Positions 1-7,376 of a DNA stretch of 64,000 bases are shown piece after piece. This DNA is from Flavobacteriaceae bacterium UBA1682 (GTDB lineage: Bacteria > Bacteroidota > Bacteroidia > Flavobacteriales > Flavobacteriaceae). Under the pieces are notes generated by a model, which did no database searches, was not told where the DNA came from, and saw only the letters and a program-made list of their open reading frames with translations. Both the position numbers and the translations under genes were made by a program. Where the stretch lies: NCBI GenBank assembly GCA_002320285.1, contig DCKE01000027.1:69686-133685 (forward strand). Reading direction: 5' to 3'. Positions within the stretch are counted from its first letter, which is position 1, and every line of letters starts with the position of its first letter.

Positions 1-23
1 GAGTTCGAGCCTCGTCTTCCGCT
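1..23 (+). tRNA. tRNA-Gly, 3' end only (cut by window edge)
   Basis: The first 23 bases read as the T arm and acceptor 3' strand of a tRNA: T loop TTCGAGC at 4-10, T-stem 3' side CTCGT at 11-15, acceptor 3' strand CTTCCGC at 16-22, discriminator T at 23. A GCGGAAG acceptor with U73 is typical of bacterial tRNA-Gly. CCA is not encoded. The anticodon lies outside the window, so the identity is inferred from the acceptor and T arm only. Confidence 0.6.
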
Positions 24-31
24 CTGCAGTT

Positions 32-65
32 AAAGCCTTATCTTTTTGATGAGGCTTTTTTTTAC
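32..65 (+). terminator. Rho-independent terminator after tRNA-Gly
   Basis: An 11-bp stem (32-42 with 48-58, one G-T pair), a 5-nt T loop and a following T run form a strong intrinsic terminator directly after the tRNA. Confidence 0.8.
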
Positions 66-115
66 CTCTATTTGTCAAAGAGCAATACACTTTAGTCCTT
101 AATTTCTGTACTTTT

Positions 116-1465
116 TTATACGAATGCAGAAAAACCCGTAATGCTTCGCCCAACAATTAACGAGTTGATTTCCTTGGTCCCTTCATAGGAATAAATTGCT
201 TCTGCGTCGGCTAGGAATCGGGCGACATTGTGTTCTAGTAGTATTCCATTGCCTCCCATAACCTCTCTGGCTTTGGAAACAATGTCTCGAGTTCTTAGGC
301 TGCAGAAAACTTTAGCCAAAGAGGCGTGCTCGTCTTTTAGCAAGTCCTGATCTTGTAATTGAGATAGGCGAAATACCAAGGTTTGCATGGCGGTTAAATT
401 GGAGAGCATTTCAACTAGGTGGTTTTGGATCAATTGAAAAGAAGCAATGGGTTTTCCGAATTGTTTTCTTTTTCGGGTGTAATCTAAGGCATTTTCATAG
501 GCTCCTCTTGCACAGCCAACTGCCATCCAGGCTACACCAGCACGCGTTTTTTGAAGTACTTTGGCGGTATCCTTAAACGAGTTGGCATTTTGAAGACGAT
601 CTTTTTCCTCAACAAAACAATCGCTTAAGGTGATTAGTCCATTTTGAACAATTCTTAAGGCCATTTTTCCCTTGATTTTTTCAACTTGAAATCCGGGATT
701 GTCTTTTTTTACAAGAAACCCCTTGACTTCATTATCGTCGATATCGCGAGCCCATATAATAATCAGGTCGGCGAAAGTTGCGTTGCCAATCCATTTTTTT
801 TGACCGTTTAAAATCCAGCCAGTAGCTGTTTTTTTTGCTGTAGTAGTTAGTCCTCCAGCAACCCCAGATCCAACATCGGGTTCCGTTAGTCCAAAGGCAC
901 CAATGGTTTTCATTTGTTGCATTTTAGGTAGCCATTCTGCCTTTTGAGCATCGGAGCCACAATAGTAAATGGAGCCCATAGCGAGTCCGCTCTGAACGCC
1001 AAAAAAAGTAGCGATAGAGGTGTCGATTCGCGCCATCTCACTGGCGATAATGCCTTCCATTAAAGAGGATCTGCCGGCACAACCATATCCGTCAAAAGTC
1101 AGTCCACAAACGTTTAACTGAGCGAGTTTAGGGATGATTTCCATCGGAAATTCATCGTGTAGCCAATATTCGTTGACCAAAGGTTGGATCTCCTTTTCCA
1201 TAAAATCGCGAACTTTCAACTGAAGCAAGCGGTCTTCTGGCGACAACTTTAGATCCATTTTATAAAAATCGGCATCTATAGGTGGAAGTTCCTTTGTTTT
1301 GTGTTGGCTGGATAGCATTTTTGACAAGCCCTTTAACTGGGTCTCGTCCATCTGAGATACGGAATTGACGATCTCTGATAAATCAACCTTCTCGGATAAT
1401 GATGCTAGTTTTTCCAGATCTAATGCACGAAGTAAATGAACCGTATTTCGAATTTTCTTAAACAT
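116..1465 (-). CDS. Acyl-CoA dehydrogenase family protein (glutaryl-CoA dehydrogenase-like)
   Basis: A 449-residue flavoenzyme expected to oxidise an acyl-CoA to the enoyl-CoA with FAD, passing electrons to ETF. Seen: an unusual N-terminal extension of about 60 residues, then the ACAD alpha-helical domain, the GAFGLTEPDVGSG FAD/substrate region, and near the C-terminus YEGT with the probable catalytic Glu428 followed by INSLIVGRSITG. Glu in a YEGT context near the end is typical of glutaryl-CoA and isobutyryl-type dehydrogenases. I start it at MFKK (1465). An open frame continues to 1519, but a TAnnTTTG promoter element at 1517-1524 lies there, so the longer start would begin inside the promoter. 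Single gene; the next upstream gene is pepE, same strand, 183 bp away. The substrate is not established. Confidence 0.9.
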   Translation of the reverse strand: MFKKIRNTVHLLRALDLEKLASLSEKVDLSEIVNSVSQMDETQLKGLSKMLSSQHKTKELPPIDADFYKMDLKLSPEDRLLQLKVRDFMEKEIQPLVNEYWLHDEFPMEIIPKLAQLNVCGLTFDGYGCAGRSSLMEGIIASEMARIDTSIATFFGVQSGLAMGSIYYCGSDAQKAEWLPKMQQMKTIGAFGLTEPDVGSGVAGGLTTTAKKTATGWILNGQKKWIGNATFADLIIIWARDIDDNEVKGFLVKKDNPGFQVEKIKGKMALRIVQNGLITLSDCFVEEKDRLQNANSFKDTAKVLQKTRAGVAWMAVGCARGAYENALDYTRKRKQFGKPIASFQLIQNHLVEMLSNLTAMQTLVFRLSQLQDQDLLKDEHASLAKVFCSLRTRDIVSKAREVMGGNGILLEHNVARFLADAEAIYSYEGTKEINSLIVGRSITGFSAFV

Positions 1466-1516
1466 AGTAAATGATTGTGTTGGTATTTCATGTTTAAGGT
1501 ACGTAAAATTCAAATG

Positions 1517-1524
1517 CAAACTTA
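1517..1524 (-). promoter_or_regulatory. TAnnTTTG promoter element for the acyl-CoA dehydrogenase
   Basis: CAAACTTA on the plus strand is TAAGTTTG on the minus strand, an exact match to the Bacteroidota -7 element, about 50 nt before the chosen start codon. Confidence 0.55.
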
Positions 1525-1596
1525 TAAAAATAGGGTATATTTAACTATTATTTTACGAAAAGCTAATTTTAGACTATAAAAACCACCAATTAATAT

Positions 1597-1636
1597 AAGG
1601 TTTGTTTTAAAATAGAGCTAAAACAAACCTTTTTTA
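1597..1636. terminator. Terminator-like hairpin between pepE and the dehydrogenase
   Basis: A 13-bp stem (1597-1609 with 1619-1631) with a 9-nt loop lies just after the pepE stop on the minus strand. The T run is on the plus-strand side, so it is a better terminator in that direction. It probably works for pepE despite the weak T tract on its own strand. Confidence 0.5.
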
Positions 1637-1648
1637 GTGTGATATATA

Positions 1649-2356
1649 TTAATTCAAATGAGAGAGTAAACTGTCGGTTTCGATTTCTTCTGGAATTTGA
1701 TTTTTTCTGAATATTCTCGCTGTTAGTTGTCCTCTTAAGGTAATGTGATCACCTAGAACTTCAATCCAACTTCCCTCTCTCAATCCAATTACAGGTTGTG
1801 AGTTAAATTGATGAAATTCATGAATGCGGGTTTCGCGAGTTTCCCCCATGTGTTTGGAATTGGGATCGGGATCTAAGTAATGTGGGTTGATGTTAAAGGG
1901 AACTAACCCTAAGGTTTTAAAGGATGGCGGGTAAATGATTGGCATGTCGTTGGTGGTTTCCATCGTCAGTCCACAGATATTACTGCCGGCACTGGTTCCC
2001 AAATAGGGGGTTCCCGATTTTACGGTTTCAATGAGTGTTTGCATAAGACCGTGATCATAGAGTTGTTTGACCAATAAAAAAGTATTGCCGCCGCCAGTAA
2101 AAATGGCTTCAGCTTCTTTTAATCCAAGCAGTGGATCTTTAAAATCATGCAGGCCTTTAACGTCGATTCCGATTTTGGAAAAGGCTAACTGTACTTTTGC
2201 GGTATAATCCTCGTGTGAAATGCCACTAGGTCTTGCAAATGGGATAAAAACTAAGGTTTTGACTTGCTTGAAAAACGTTTTTAATTCCGGTAATAAATAT
2301 TCCAAATAAGCACCATCGTGTAAGGTAGAGGTGCTAGCTATGATTATTTTTTTCAT
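1649..2356 (-). CDS. pepE: Peptidase E (alpha-aspartyl dipeptidase)
   Basis: A 235-residue serine peptidase of family S51, which cleaves dipeptides with N-terminal aspartate in the cytoplasm. The nucleophile elbow is GTSAGSN with Ser122. TGGGNTFLL (residues 88-95) and the NPHYLD block with His159 fit the Ser-His catalytic site of E. coli PepE. The length is normal for the family and no signal peptide is present, consistent with a cytosolic enzyme. It is transcribed alone on the minus strand, and a hairpin follows the stop codon. Confidence 0.93.
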   Translation of the reverse strand: MKKIIIASTSTLHDGAYLEYLLPELKTFFKQVKTLVFIPFARPSGISHEDYTAKVQLAFSKIGIDVKGLHDFKDPLLGLKEAEAIFTGGGNTFLLVKQLYDHGLMQTLIETVKSGTPYLGTSAGSNICGLTMETTNDMPIIYPPSFKTLGLVPFNINPHYLDPDPNSKHMGETRETRIHEFHQFNSQPVIGLREGSWIEVLGDHITLRGQLTARIFRKNQIPEEIETDSLLSHLN

Positions 2357-2608
2357 CGATAGTACTTTTTAAAATGATAAACAGTCGTTATTGTTCGGAT
2401 TAGATGGGATTGCGATATACTCAATAAATACAATACTAAAATAATTGGTATCGAAGTCAAAAGTACAATTAATGAATTGTTTATCCAATCTTAGGAGGTA
2501 TTATTGAATTGTTTGTAAATTCACATTTAACATAAGTTTACCCATGTATAATTTAAAGATGTGGAATATTCGGATAAATTTACCGTCAAATTATAACTGA
2601 TTATTTAA

Positions 2609-3355
2609 ATGAGGGGTATTCTTTGTTTGTTTTTATTTTTTTCTATAGCTGGATTTTCTCAAGAAAGGGAATGGTTGCAAGGTAAAATTGTATCTCGCTC
2701 AAAATCGTTAAGCGGAATTTACGTAGCCAATGTCAATACCGGTGAATCTGTATTAACGGGTAAGGGCGGTTATTTTGAATTAATGGGACGGGAAAATGAT
2801 ACCTTGATGTTTTCGGGATCCTTATTTATTGGATATCGGAGAGCTTTAGATGAAATTGATATGAAGAAAGAAATGATTTTTATTCCTTTAGAGGAGAACG
2901 ATCTTTCCTATCAATTAAGTGAAATCATGATTTATAAAGTGAGTGCCGAATCCTTGGGTATAGTGCCCAAAGGAAGGAAAAAACTTACTCCGGCAGAACG
3001 TCGTCTTTATACTGCAAATTCAGGAGGAGGACTCATTCCTATTGATATGATCGTCAATGCTATTACTGGAAGAACCAAAATGCTTAAGAAAGCACTGGAA
3101 TATGAGAAAGGGGAGATGCGCAAAGAGAAATTACTGCGAATCTTTGACGAAAAATTTATAGAGGATAATTTTGGTATCCCTAAAGCTTATGTCAATGGAT
3201 TTGTGTATAACGCTGTATCCGATCCTGAAGTGGTATCTATTTTAAATGATAAAGTGGGTTCGAAAGGCGCTTTGCAGATGCGATTAGGTGTTTTAGCGAT
3301 GAGTTTTAACGAGATGATTCAAGAAAAAGATCAACGAACGAAAGCTGCAAAATAG
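2609..3355 (+). CDS. Exported protein with carboxypeptidase-regulatory-like domain
   Basis: A 248-residue protein of unknown function. It starts with a signal peptide (MRGILCLFLFFSIAGFSQ, cleavage near residue 18). It continues with a short beta-rich segment (about 22-100) of the form GKIVSRSKSLSGIYVANVNTGE...GYFEL, which resembles the CarboxypepD_reg-like / CNA-B fold common in Bacteroidota surface proteins. The C-terminal half is charged and helical, without recognisable catalytic motifs. Proteins of this type are usually periplasmic or on the inner face of the outer membrane. It lies 98 bp upstream of the TatA-like gene but that gene has its own promoter. Function is not inferred. Confidence 0.75.
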   Translation: MRGILCLFLFFSIAGFSQEREWLQGKIVSRSKSLSGIYVANVNTGESVLTGKGGYFELMGRENDTLMFSGSLFIGYRRALDEIDMKKEMIFIPLEENDLSYQLSEIMIYKVSAESLGIVPKGRKKLTPAERRLYTANSGGGLIPIDMIVNAITGRTKMLKKALEYEKGEMRKEKLLRIFDEKFIEDNFGIPKAYVNGFVYNAVSDPEVVSILNDKVGSKGALQMRLGVLAMSFNEMIQEKDQRTKAAK

Positions 3356-3416
3356 TTTTTTAAAGTTTGTACAAAGGTTTTCGCCTATATTTAAGATATA
3401 AATTTATAAATCTTTG

Positions 3417-3424
3417 TAGCTTTG
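3417..3424 (+). promoter_or_regulatory. TAnnTTTG promoter element for tatA
   Basis: TAGCTTTG, an exact match to the Bacteroidota -7 consensus, 29 nt upstream of the TatA start codon. Confidence 0.6.
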
Positions 3425-3453
3425 TAGTCTACGAAAAATAAAAATTTTCAATT

Positions 3454-3753
3454 ATGTTTGGAATTGGAGGGGGTGAGATATTCTTTATCATACTAGTGAT
3501 TTTAATGTTGTTTGGATCTGATAAGGTACCTGAGATGGCTAGGACTTTTGGAAAAGCAATGTCTCAATTAAAAAATGCGACAAACGACATCAAAAGCGAA
3601 ATTAAAAAAAGTGCTGAAGAGTCTGGTATCGCCGATGATATAAGAGAGACCTTAAATATAGATATCGATCCTGCATTGGATATCAAAAATGAAATTAACA
3701 AGGCGAAAGAAGATATAGAAAATATCACTGGACCCATAAAAAGACAGTTGTAA
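3454..3753 (+). CDS. tatA: Sec-independent protein translocase TatA/TatB-like
   Basis: A 99-residue inner-membrane protein with the TatA/B plan: a short N-terminal membrane helix (residues 5-20) beginning MFGIGGGE, the LMLFGSDKVPEMAR hinge, then an amphipathic helix and a charged tail with Lys/Glu-rich repeats. TatA-type proteins form the pore or docking complex that exports folded proteins with twin-arginine signals. No tatC is in the window. Whether it behaves as TatA or TatB cannot be settled from sequence alone. It is followed after one base by the PAP2 phosphatase, so the two are probably co-transcribed. Confidence 0.88.
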   Translation: MFGIGGGEIFFIILVILMLFGSDKVPEMARTFGKAMSQLKNATNDIKSEIKKSAEESGIADDIRETLNIDIDPALDIKNEINKAKEDIENITGPIKRQL

Positions 3754-3754
3754 T

Positions 3755-4312
3755 TTGGATACATTAATTCAATTAGATAAGCAATTATTGGTCTTTTTAA
3801 ATAGCTTTGGATCAGAAACTTTTGACCCTTTTTGGTTATTTATTACAAAACAACTCAATTGGATACCGTTTTTTCTGATTGTGATGTATTATTTATACAA
3901 AAAATTGGGTTTAAAAAAGCTGGGCATTACCATATTGTTTTTGGCGTTGCTGATTTTGTGTACCGATCAATTTACTAATTTAGTAAAGTATAACGTGCAA
4001 CGATTGCGACCCTGCAATGATTTGCAAATCAATGAGATCATCAGAGTGGTAAAGTGTAGTAATACCTATAGCTTTTTTTCAGGGCATGCATCCAATTCTA
4101 CAGCGACGATGTTGTTTCTGTTTTTGATCTTGAAACGCTATTATAAGTATGCTTTTTTAGTATTTATCTTTCCCTTAGTGTTTGCTTACAGTAGAATTTA
4201 TTTATCGTTGCATTTCCCAGGTGATATACTTGTGGGATATATGGCCGGAATAGTGATGGGAACGCTGTGTTATAAGTTGTACCAATTTGCAGAAAAGAAA
4301 TATAACTTTTAG
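3755..4312 (+). CDS. PAP2-family membrane phosphatase
   Basis: A 185-residue integral membrane phosphatase. The three PAP2 signature blocks are visible: K78xxxxxxR85P, SGH at 109-111, and S146-R147...H153...D157. Five to six hydrophobic helices surround them. Family members hydrolyse lipid phosphates, in bacteria often undecaprenyl pyrophosphate (BacA-independent C55-PP phosphatase) or phosphatidylglycerol phosphate. The start is TTG at 3755, one base after the tatA stop; no closer ATG preserves the first helix, so translational coupling is likely. A bidirectional terminator follows. The exact substrate is inferred only at family level. Confidence 0.87.
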   Translation: MDTLIQLDKQLLVFLNSFGSETFDPFWLFITKQLNWIPFFLIVMYYLYKKLGLKKLGITILFLALLILCTDQFTNLVKYNVQRLRPCNDLQINEIIRVVKCSNTYSFFSGHASNSTATMLFLFLILKRYYKYAFLVFIFPLVFAYSRIYLSLHFPGDILVGYMAGIVMGTLCYKLYQFAEKKYNF

Positions 4313-4332
4313 TTTATAATACTTATAAAAAC

Positions 4333-4366
4333 AAAAAGGGTTGTGTCCATAGATACAACCCTTTTT
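4333..4366. terminator. Bidirectional terminator between PAP2 and O-methyltransferase genes
   Basis: Perfect 12-bp inverted repeat (4333-4344 / 4355-4366) with A run before and T run after, between convergent genes. Confidence 0.85.
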
Positions 4367-4384
4367 ATTTTTATTCAATTGTAC

Positions 4385-5026
4385 TTATAAAACGCGAGTT
4401 ACCGTTATACCATCTCTAATGGGTAATAATACGGTTTCGACTCTGGGATCGTTCTTTAGTAATTTATTGTAATTATCGATGATAACAGTGCTTTTGTCAT
4501 TGGGTTCAATGGGTTCAACTACCTTGCCTGACCACAGTACATTGTCTGATAGAATGATTCCGCCTGCGTTCATTCTCGGTACAATGAGTTCAAAATAATT
4601 GCAGTAATTCGGCTTGTCGGCATCTATAAAAACCAAGTCAAACTTTTGATTCAGTGTCGGTATGATATCAATAGCGCTGCCCAAATGTTGAGTGATCTGT
4701 TTGGAATAGGGCGATAAATCAAAATATTTTCTTTGAAGATCAAGTAATTCTTCATTAATATCGATGGTGTCTAATGTTCCTTGTGGACGCAGTCCTTCTG
4801 CTAAGCAAAGGGTAGAATAACCGGTATAGGTGCCAATCTCTAAAATGTGATTGGGGGAGATTATTTTGGATAAAATACTTAAAAAACGCCCTTGAAAATG
4901 ACCGCTTAGCATTCTTGGTCTCAATACTTTTTGATGCGTTTCTTTGCTGAGTTGTGCTAGTAATTCGGGTTCATCTTCCGAATGTTGTAAGACATAGTTC
5001 TCTAACTGTGGAGATATAAAATGCAT
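4385..5026 (-). CDS. Class I SAM-dependent O-methyltransferase
   Basis: A 213-residue enzyme of the caffeoyl-CoA/catechol O-methyltransferase family (Methyltransf_3). The SAM-binding motif I reads LEIGTYTGYSTLCLAEGL (residues about 60-77). The acidic post-motif DTIDIN and the metal-binding block FDLVFIDADKPNY, ending LSDNVLWSGKV, are intact, so a divalent-metal-dependent catechol-type methyltransferase is expected. Flavobacterial genomes generally carry one such gene of unknown physiological substrate. It has its own TAnnTTTG promoter and is transcribed alone. Confidence 0.88.
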   Translation of the reverse strand: MHFISPQLENYVLQHSEDEPELLAQLSKETHQKVLRPRMLSGHFQGRFLSILSKIISPNHILEIGTYTGYSTLCLAEGLRPQGTLDTIDINEELLDLQRKYFDLSPYSKQITQHLGSAIDIIPTLNQKFDLVFIDADKPNYCNYFELIVPRMNAGGIILSDNVLWSGKVVEPIEPNDKSTVIIDNYNKLLKNDPRVETVLLPIRDGITVTRVL

Positions 5027-5057
5027 TTAGGCTGGATTAGGATATTACTTTAGGATA

Positions 5058-5065
5058 CAAAGATA
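5058..5065 (-). promoter_or_regulatory. TAnnTTTG promoter element for the O-methyltransferase
   Basis: CAAAGATA on the plus strand is TATCTTTG on the minus strand, 31 nt before the start codon. Confidence 0.6.
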
Positions 5066-5166
5066 AATAAAGTTTCTAGTAAATGTCAATGGGACAATTA
5101 GTCAATGTGTTAATCCGCGAATCAACGAATTGGCAAATAATATAAATATTTAAAACTAAAAATCTT

Positions 5167-5174
5167 TACCTTTG
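5167..5174 (+). promoter_or_regulatory. TAnnTTTG promoter element for rlmN (leaderless spacing)
   Basis: TACCTTTG, exact consensus. Only 4 nt separate its last G from the rlmN ATG, so the transcript probably starts at or next to the start codon. Confidence 0.65.
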
Positions 5175-5178
5175 CGCC

Positions 5179-6219
5179 ATGCAAGTGGAAAAAAAAGATA
5201 TCAGATCTCTAACTAAGGAACAACTTCGTGAGTTCTTTGTGAATCAGGGAGATAAGTCCTTTCGTGGAAATCAAGTATATGAATGGTTATGGAGTAAAGG
5301 GGCTCACGGTTTTGAAGACATGAGTAACCTTTCCAAGGAAAGTCGACAAATGTTAGAAGCGCATTTTGTGATCAATCACATTCATGTCGATCAAAGACAA
5401 CAGAGTTCAGACGGAACGGTTAAGAATGCGGTTCGTTTACACGACGGTTTAATCGTGGAATCGGTGTTGATTCCAACCAATACGCGTACTACGGCTTGTG
5501 TATCGAGCCAAGTGGGTTGCAGTTTGGATTGTACTTTCTGTGCAACGGCTCAGTTGAAGCGAATGAGGAATCTAAATCCCGATGAGATTTATGATCAGGT
5601 GTTGGCGATTGATCAAGAAAGCCGCCAGCTTTTTGGTAGACCGCTTTCTAATATTGTATTTATGGGGATGGGAGAGCCTTTGATGAACTATAACAACGTT
5701 CAAAAAGCGATCGAAAAAATTACTTCTAGCGAAGGAATGGGCATGTCGCCAAAACGAATCACCGTTTCTACTTCTGGTATTCCCAAAATGATCAAGAAAT
5801 TAGCTGATGATGAGGTTAAATTCAAATTGGCGGTTTCGCTACATTCTGCAATTGATGAAATTCGTGCGGATATCATGCCGTTTGCTAAAAATTTCCCGCT
5901 TCAAGAATTGCGTGAGAGCTTAGAGTATTGGTACGCCAAGACCCGAAGCCGTATTACTTATGAGTACGTGGTTTGGAAAGGAATTAATGACGATAAGAAA
6001 TCTATTGATGCTCTGGTTAAATTTTGTAAATACGTACCTTGTAAAGTCAATCTGATTGAATATAATCCCATTGACGACGGTAAGTTTCAACAAGCCGATT
6101 CCAGTGCTATAGACAATTATATTCGCACGCTCGAGCGCAATGACATTGTTGCTAAAGTACGTAGAAGTCGCGGCAAGGATATCGATGCTGCTTGTGGACA
6201 ATTGGCTAATAAATCCTAA
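5179..6219 (+). CDS. rlmN: Dual-specificity rRNA/tRNA (adenine-C2)-methyltransferase RlmN
   Basis: A 346-residue radical SAM enzyme that methylates C2 of A2503 in 23S rRNA, and A37 of some tRNAs in E. coli. The 4Fe-4S ligands are C114xxxC118xxC121 in GCSLDCTFC. The two catalytic cysteines correspond to Cys107 (ACVSSQVGC) and Cys339 (DAACGQL). The GMGEP motif after FMG and the N-terminal accessory domain (LREFF...FRGNQVYEWLW) are also present. Length is typical. The promoter lies 4 nt upstream, so translation is likely leaderless. Monocistronic; the next gene has its own promoter. Confidence 0.96.
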   Translation: MQVEKKDIRSLTKEQLREFFVNQGDKSFRGNQVYEWLWSKGAHGFEDMSNLSKESRQMLEAHFVINHIHVDQRQQSSDGTVKNAVRLHDGLIVESVLIPTNTRTTACVSSQVGCSLDCTFCATAQLKRMRNLNPDEIYDQVLAIDQESRQLFGRPLSNIVFMGMGEPLMNYNNVQKAIEKITSSEGMGMSPKRITVSTSGIPKMIKKLADDEVKFKLAVSLHSAIDEIRADIMPFAKNFPLQELRESLEYWYAKTRSRITYEYVVWKGINDDKKSIDALVKFCKYVPCKVNLIEYNPIDDGKFQQADSSAIDNYIRTLERNDIVAKVRRSRGKDIDAACGQLANKS

Positions 6220-6315
6220 GTTTTAAGTAATTTAAAGAAAACAGTACCGTTGTTTTAAAAACCGATATTTAATAATTAAATGTTTTTAAAAGTTCTGTTT
6301 ACTCTTTAAAAATTG

Positions 6316-6323
6316 TATTTTTG
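6316..6323 (+). promoter_or_regulatory. TAnnTTTG promoter element for the polyprenyl synthetase
   Basis: TATTTTTG ends 6 nt before the ATG at 6330 and contains the alternative TTG codon at 6321. The ATG at 6330 is therefore the real start, and the mRNA is close to leaderless. Confidence 0.6.
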
Positions 6324-6329
6324 ACTACG

Positions 6330-7307
6330 ATGAATATAGTGGAGCAAATAAAACAGCCGATTTTAAATGAAATGGAACTTTTTGAAAAGAAGTTTCATAA
6401 GTCTATGGCGTCTAAAGTCGCCTTACTCAATAGAATCACTTATTATATAGTTAACCGAAAGGGGAAACAGATGCGACCTATGTTTGTTTTTCTTACGGCC
6501 AAAATGGTCGCTGGGGAAGTTAATGAGCGCACTTATCGTGGGGCTTCGGTAATTGAACTGATACACACCGCTACTTTGGTACACGATGATGTTGTGGACG
6601 ACAGCAACAAGCGCAGAGGATTTTTCTCACTAAATGCTTTGTGGAAAAATAAAATTGCCGTTTTAGTAGGAGATTATTTACTGTCTAAAGGCTTGCTCCT
6701 GTCTATTGACAATAACGATTTTGATTTATTGAAAATCATTTCTGTAGCTGTTAGAGAGATGAGTGAAGGTGAATTATTGCAAATTGAAAAGGCGCGTCGA
6801 TTAGATATTACCGAAGAGGTTTATTACGAGATTATTCGTCAGAAAACGGCCACGCTTATCGCTGCCTGTTGTTCTTTAGGTGCAGCGTCTGTTTTGCCAG
6901 AACATTCTGAATATATCGAGAAAATGCGCAAGTTCGGAGAATTAATTGGAATGGCTTTTCAGATAAAAGATGACCTATTCGATTATACCGACGGACCCAT
7001 TGGCAAACCAACCGGGATCGATATCAAAGAACAGAAAATGACCTTACCGCTGATTTACGCTCTAAATCACTCCGATAAAAAAGAAAAACGCTGGTTGATC
7101 AATTCGGTGAAAAATCACAATAAAGATAAAAAACGCGTTCGCGAAGTCATCGACTTTGTAAAGCAAAAAGATGGACTGATTTACGCGGAACAAAAAATGA
7201 TTGCTTTTCAAAAAGAGGCTCTTCAGCTACTGCAACCCTTCCCACATTCTCCTTATAAAGAAGCTTTAATCTTGATGGTTAATTATGTAATTGAACGTAA
7301 AAAATAA
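6330..7307 (+). CDS. Polyprenyl synthetase family protein (trans-isoprenyl diphosphate synthase)
   Basis: A 325-residue all-helical enzyme that condenses isopentenyl diphosphate onto allylic diphosphates to make long-chain polyprenyl diphosphates, such as the menaquinone side chain. The first aspartate-rich motif is DDVVD (86-90), the second QIKDDLFDYTDG, with GKQMRP and the KTATLIAAC block between them. It is longer and more basic than farnesyl diphosphate synthases, closer to octaprenyl/heptaprenyl synthases (IspB type). Chain length cannot be read reliably. The DUF5686-type gene follows after 69 bp without an obvious promoter of its own. Confidence 0.9.
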   Translation: MNIVEQIKQPILNEMELFEKKFHKSMASKVALLNRITYYIVNRKGKQMRPMFVFLTAKMVAGEVNERTYRGASVIELIHTATLVHDDVVDDSNKRRGFFSLNALWKNKIAVLVGDYLLSKGLLLSIDNNDFDLLKIISVAVREMSEGELLQIEKARRLDITEEVYYEIIRQKTATLIAACCSLGAASVLPEHSEYIEKMRKFGELIGMAFQIKDDLFDYTDGPIGKPTGIDIKEQKMTLPLIYALNHSDKKEKRWLINSVKNHNKDKKRVREVIDFVKQKDGLIYAEQKMIAFQKEALQLLQPFPHSPYKEALILMVNYVIERKK

Positions 7308-7376
7308 GTTTCTTTCTTTTTTTATGCAACATTTTGCTGTTTTTGACGTCTAATGAGTTAACTCACACGGACAATA

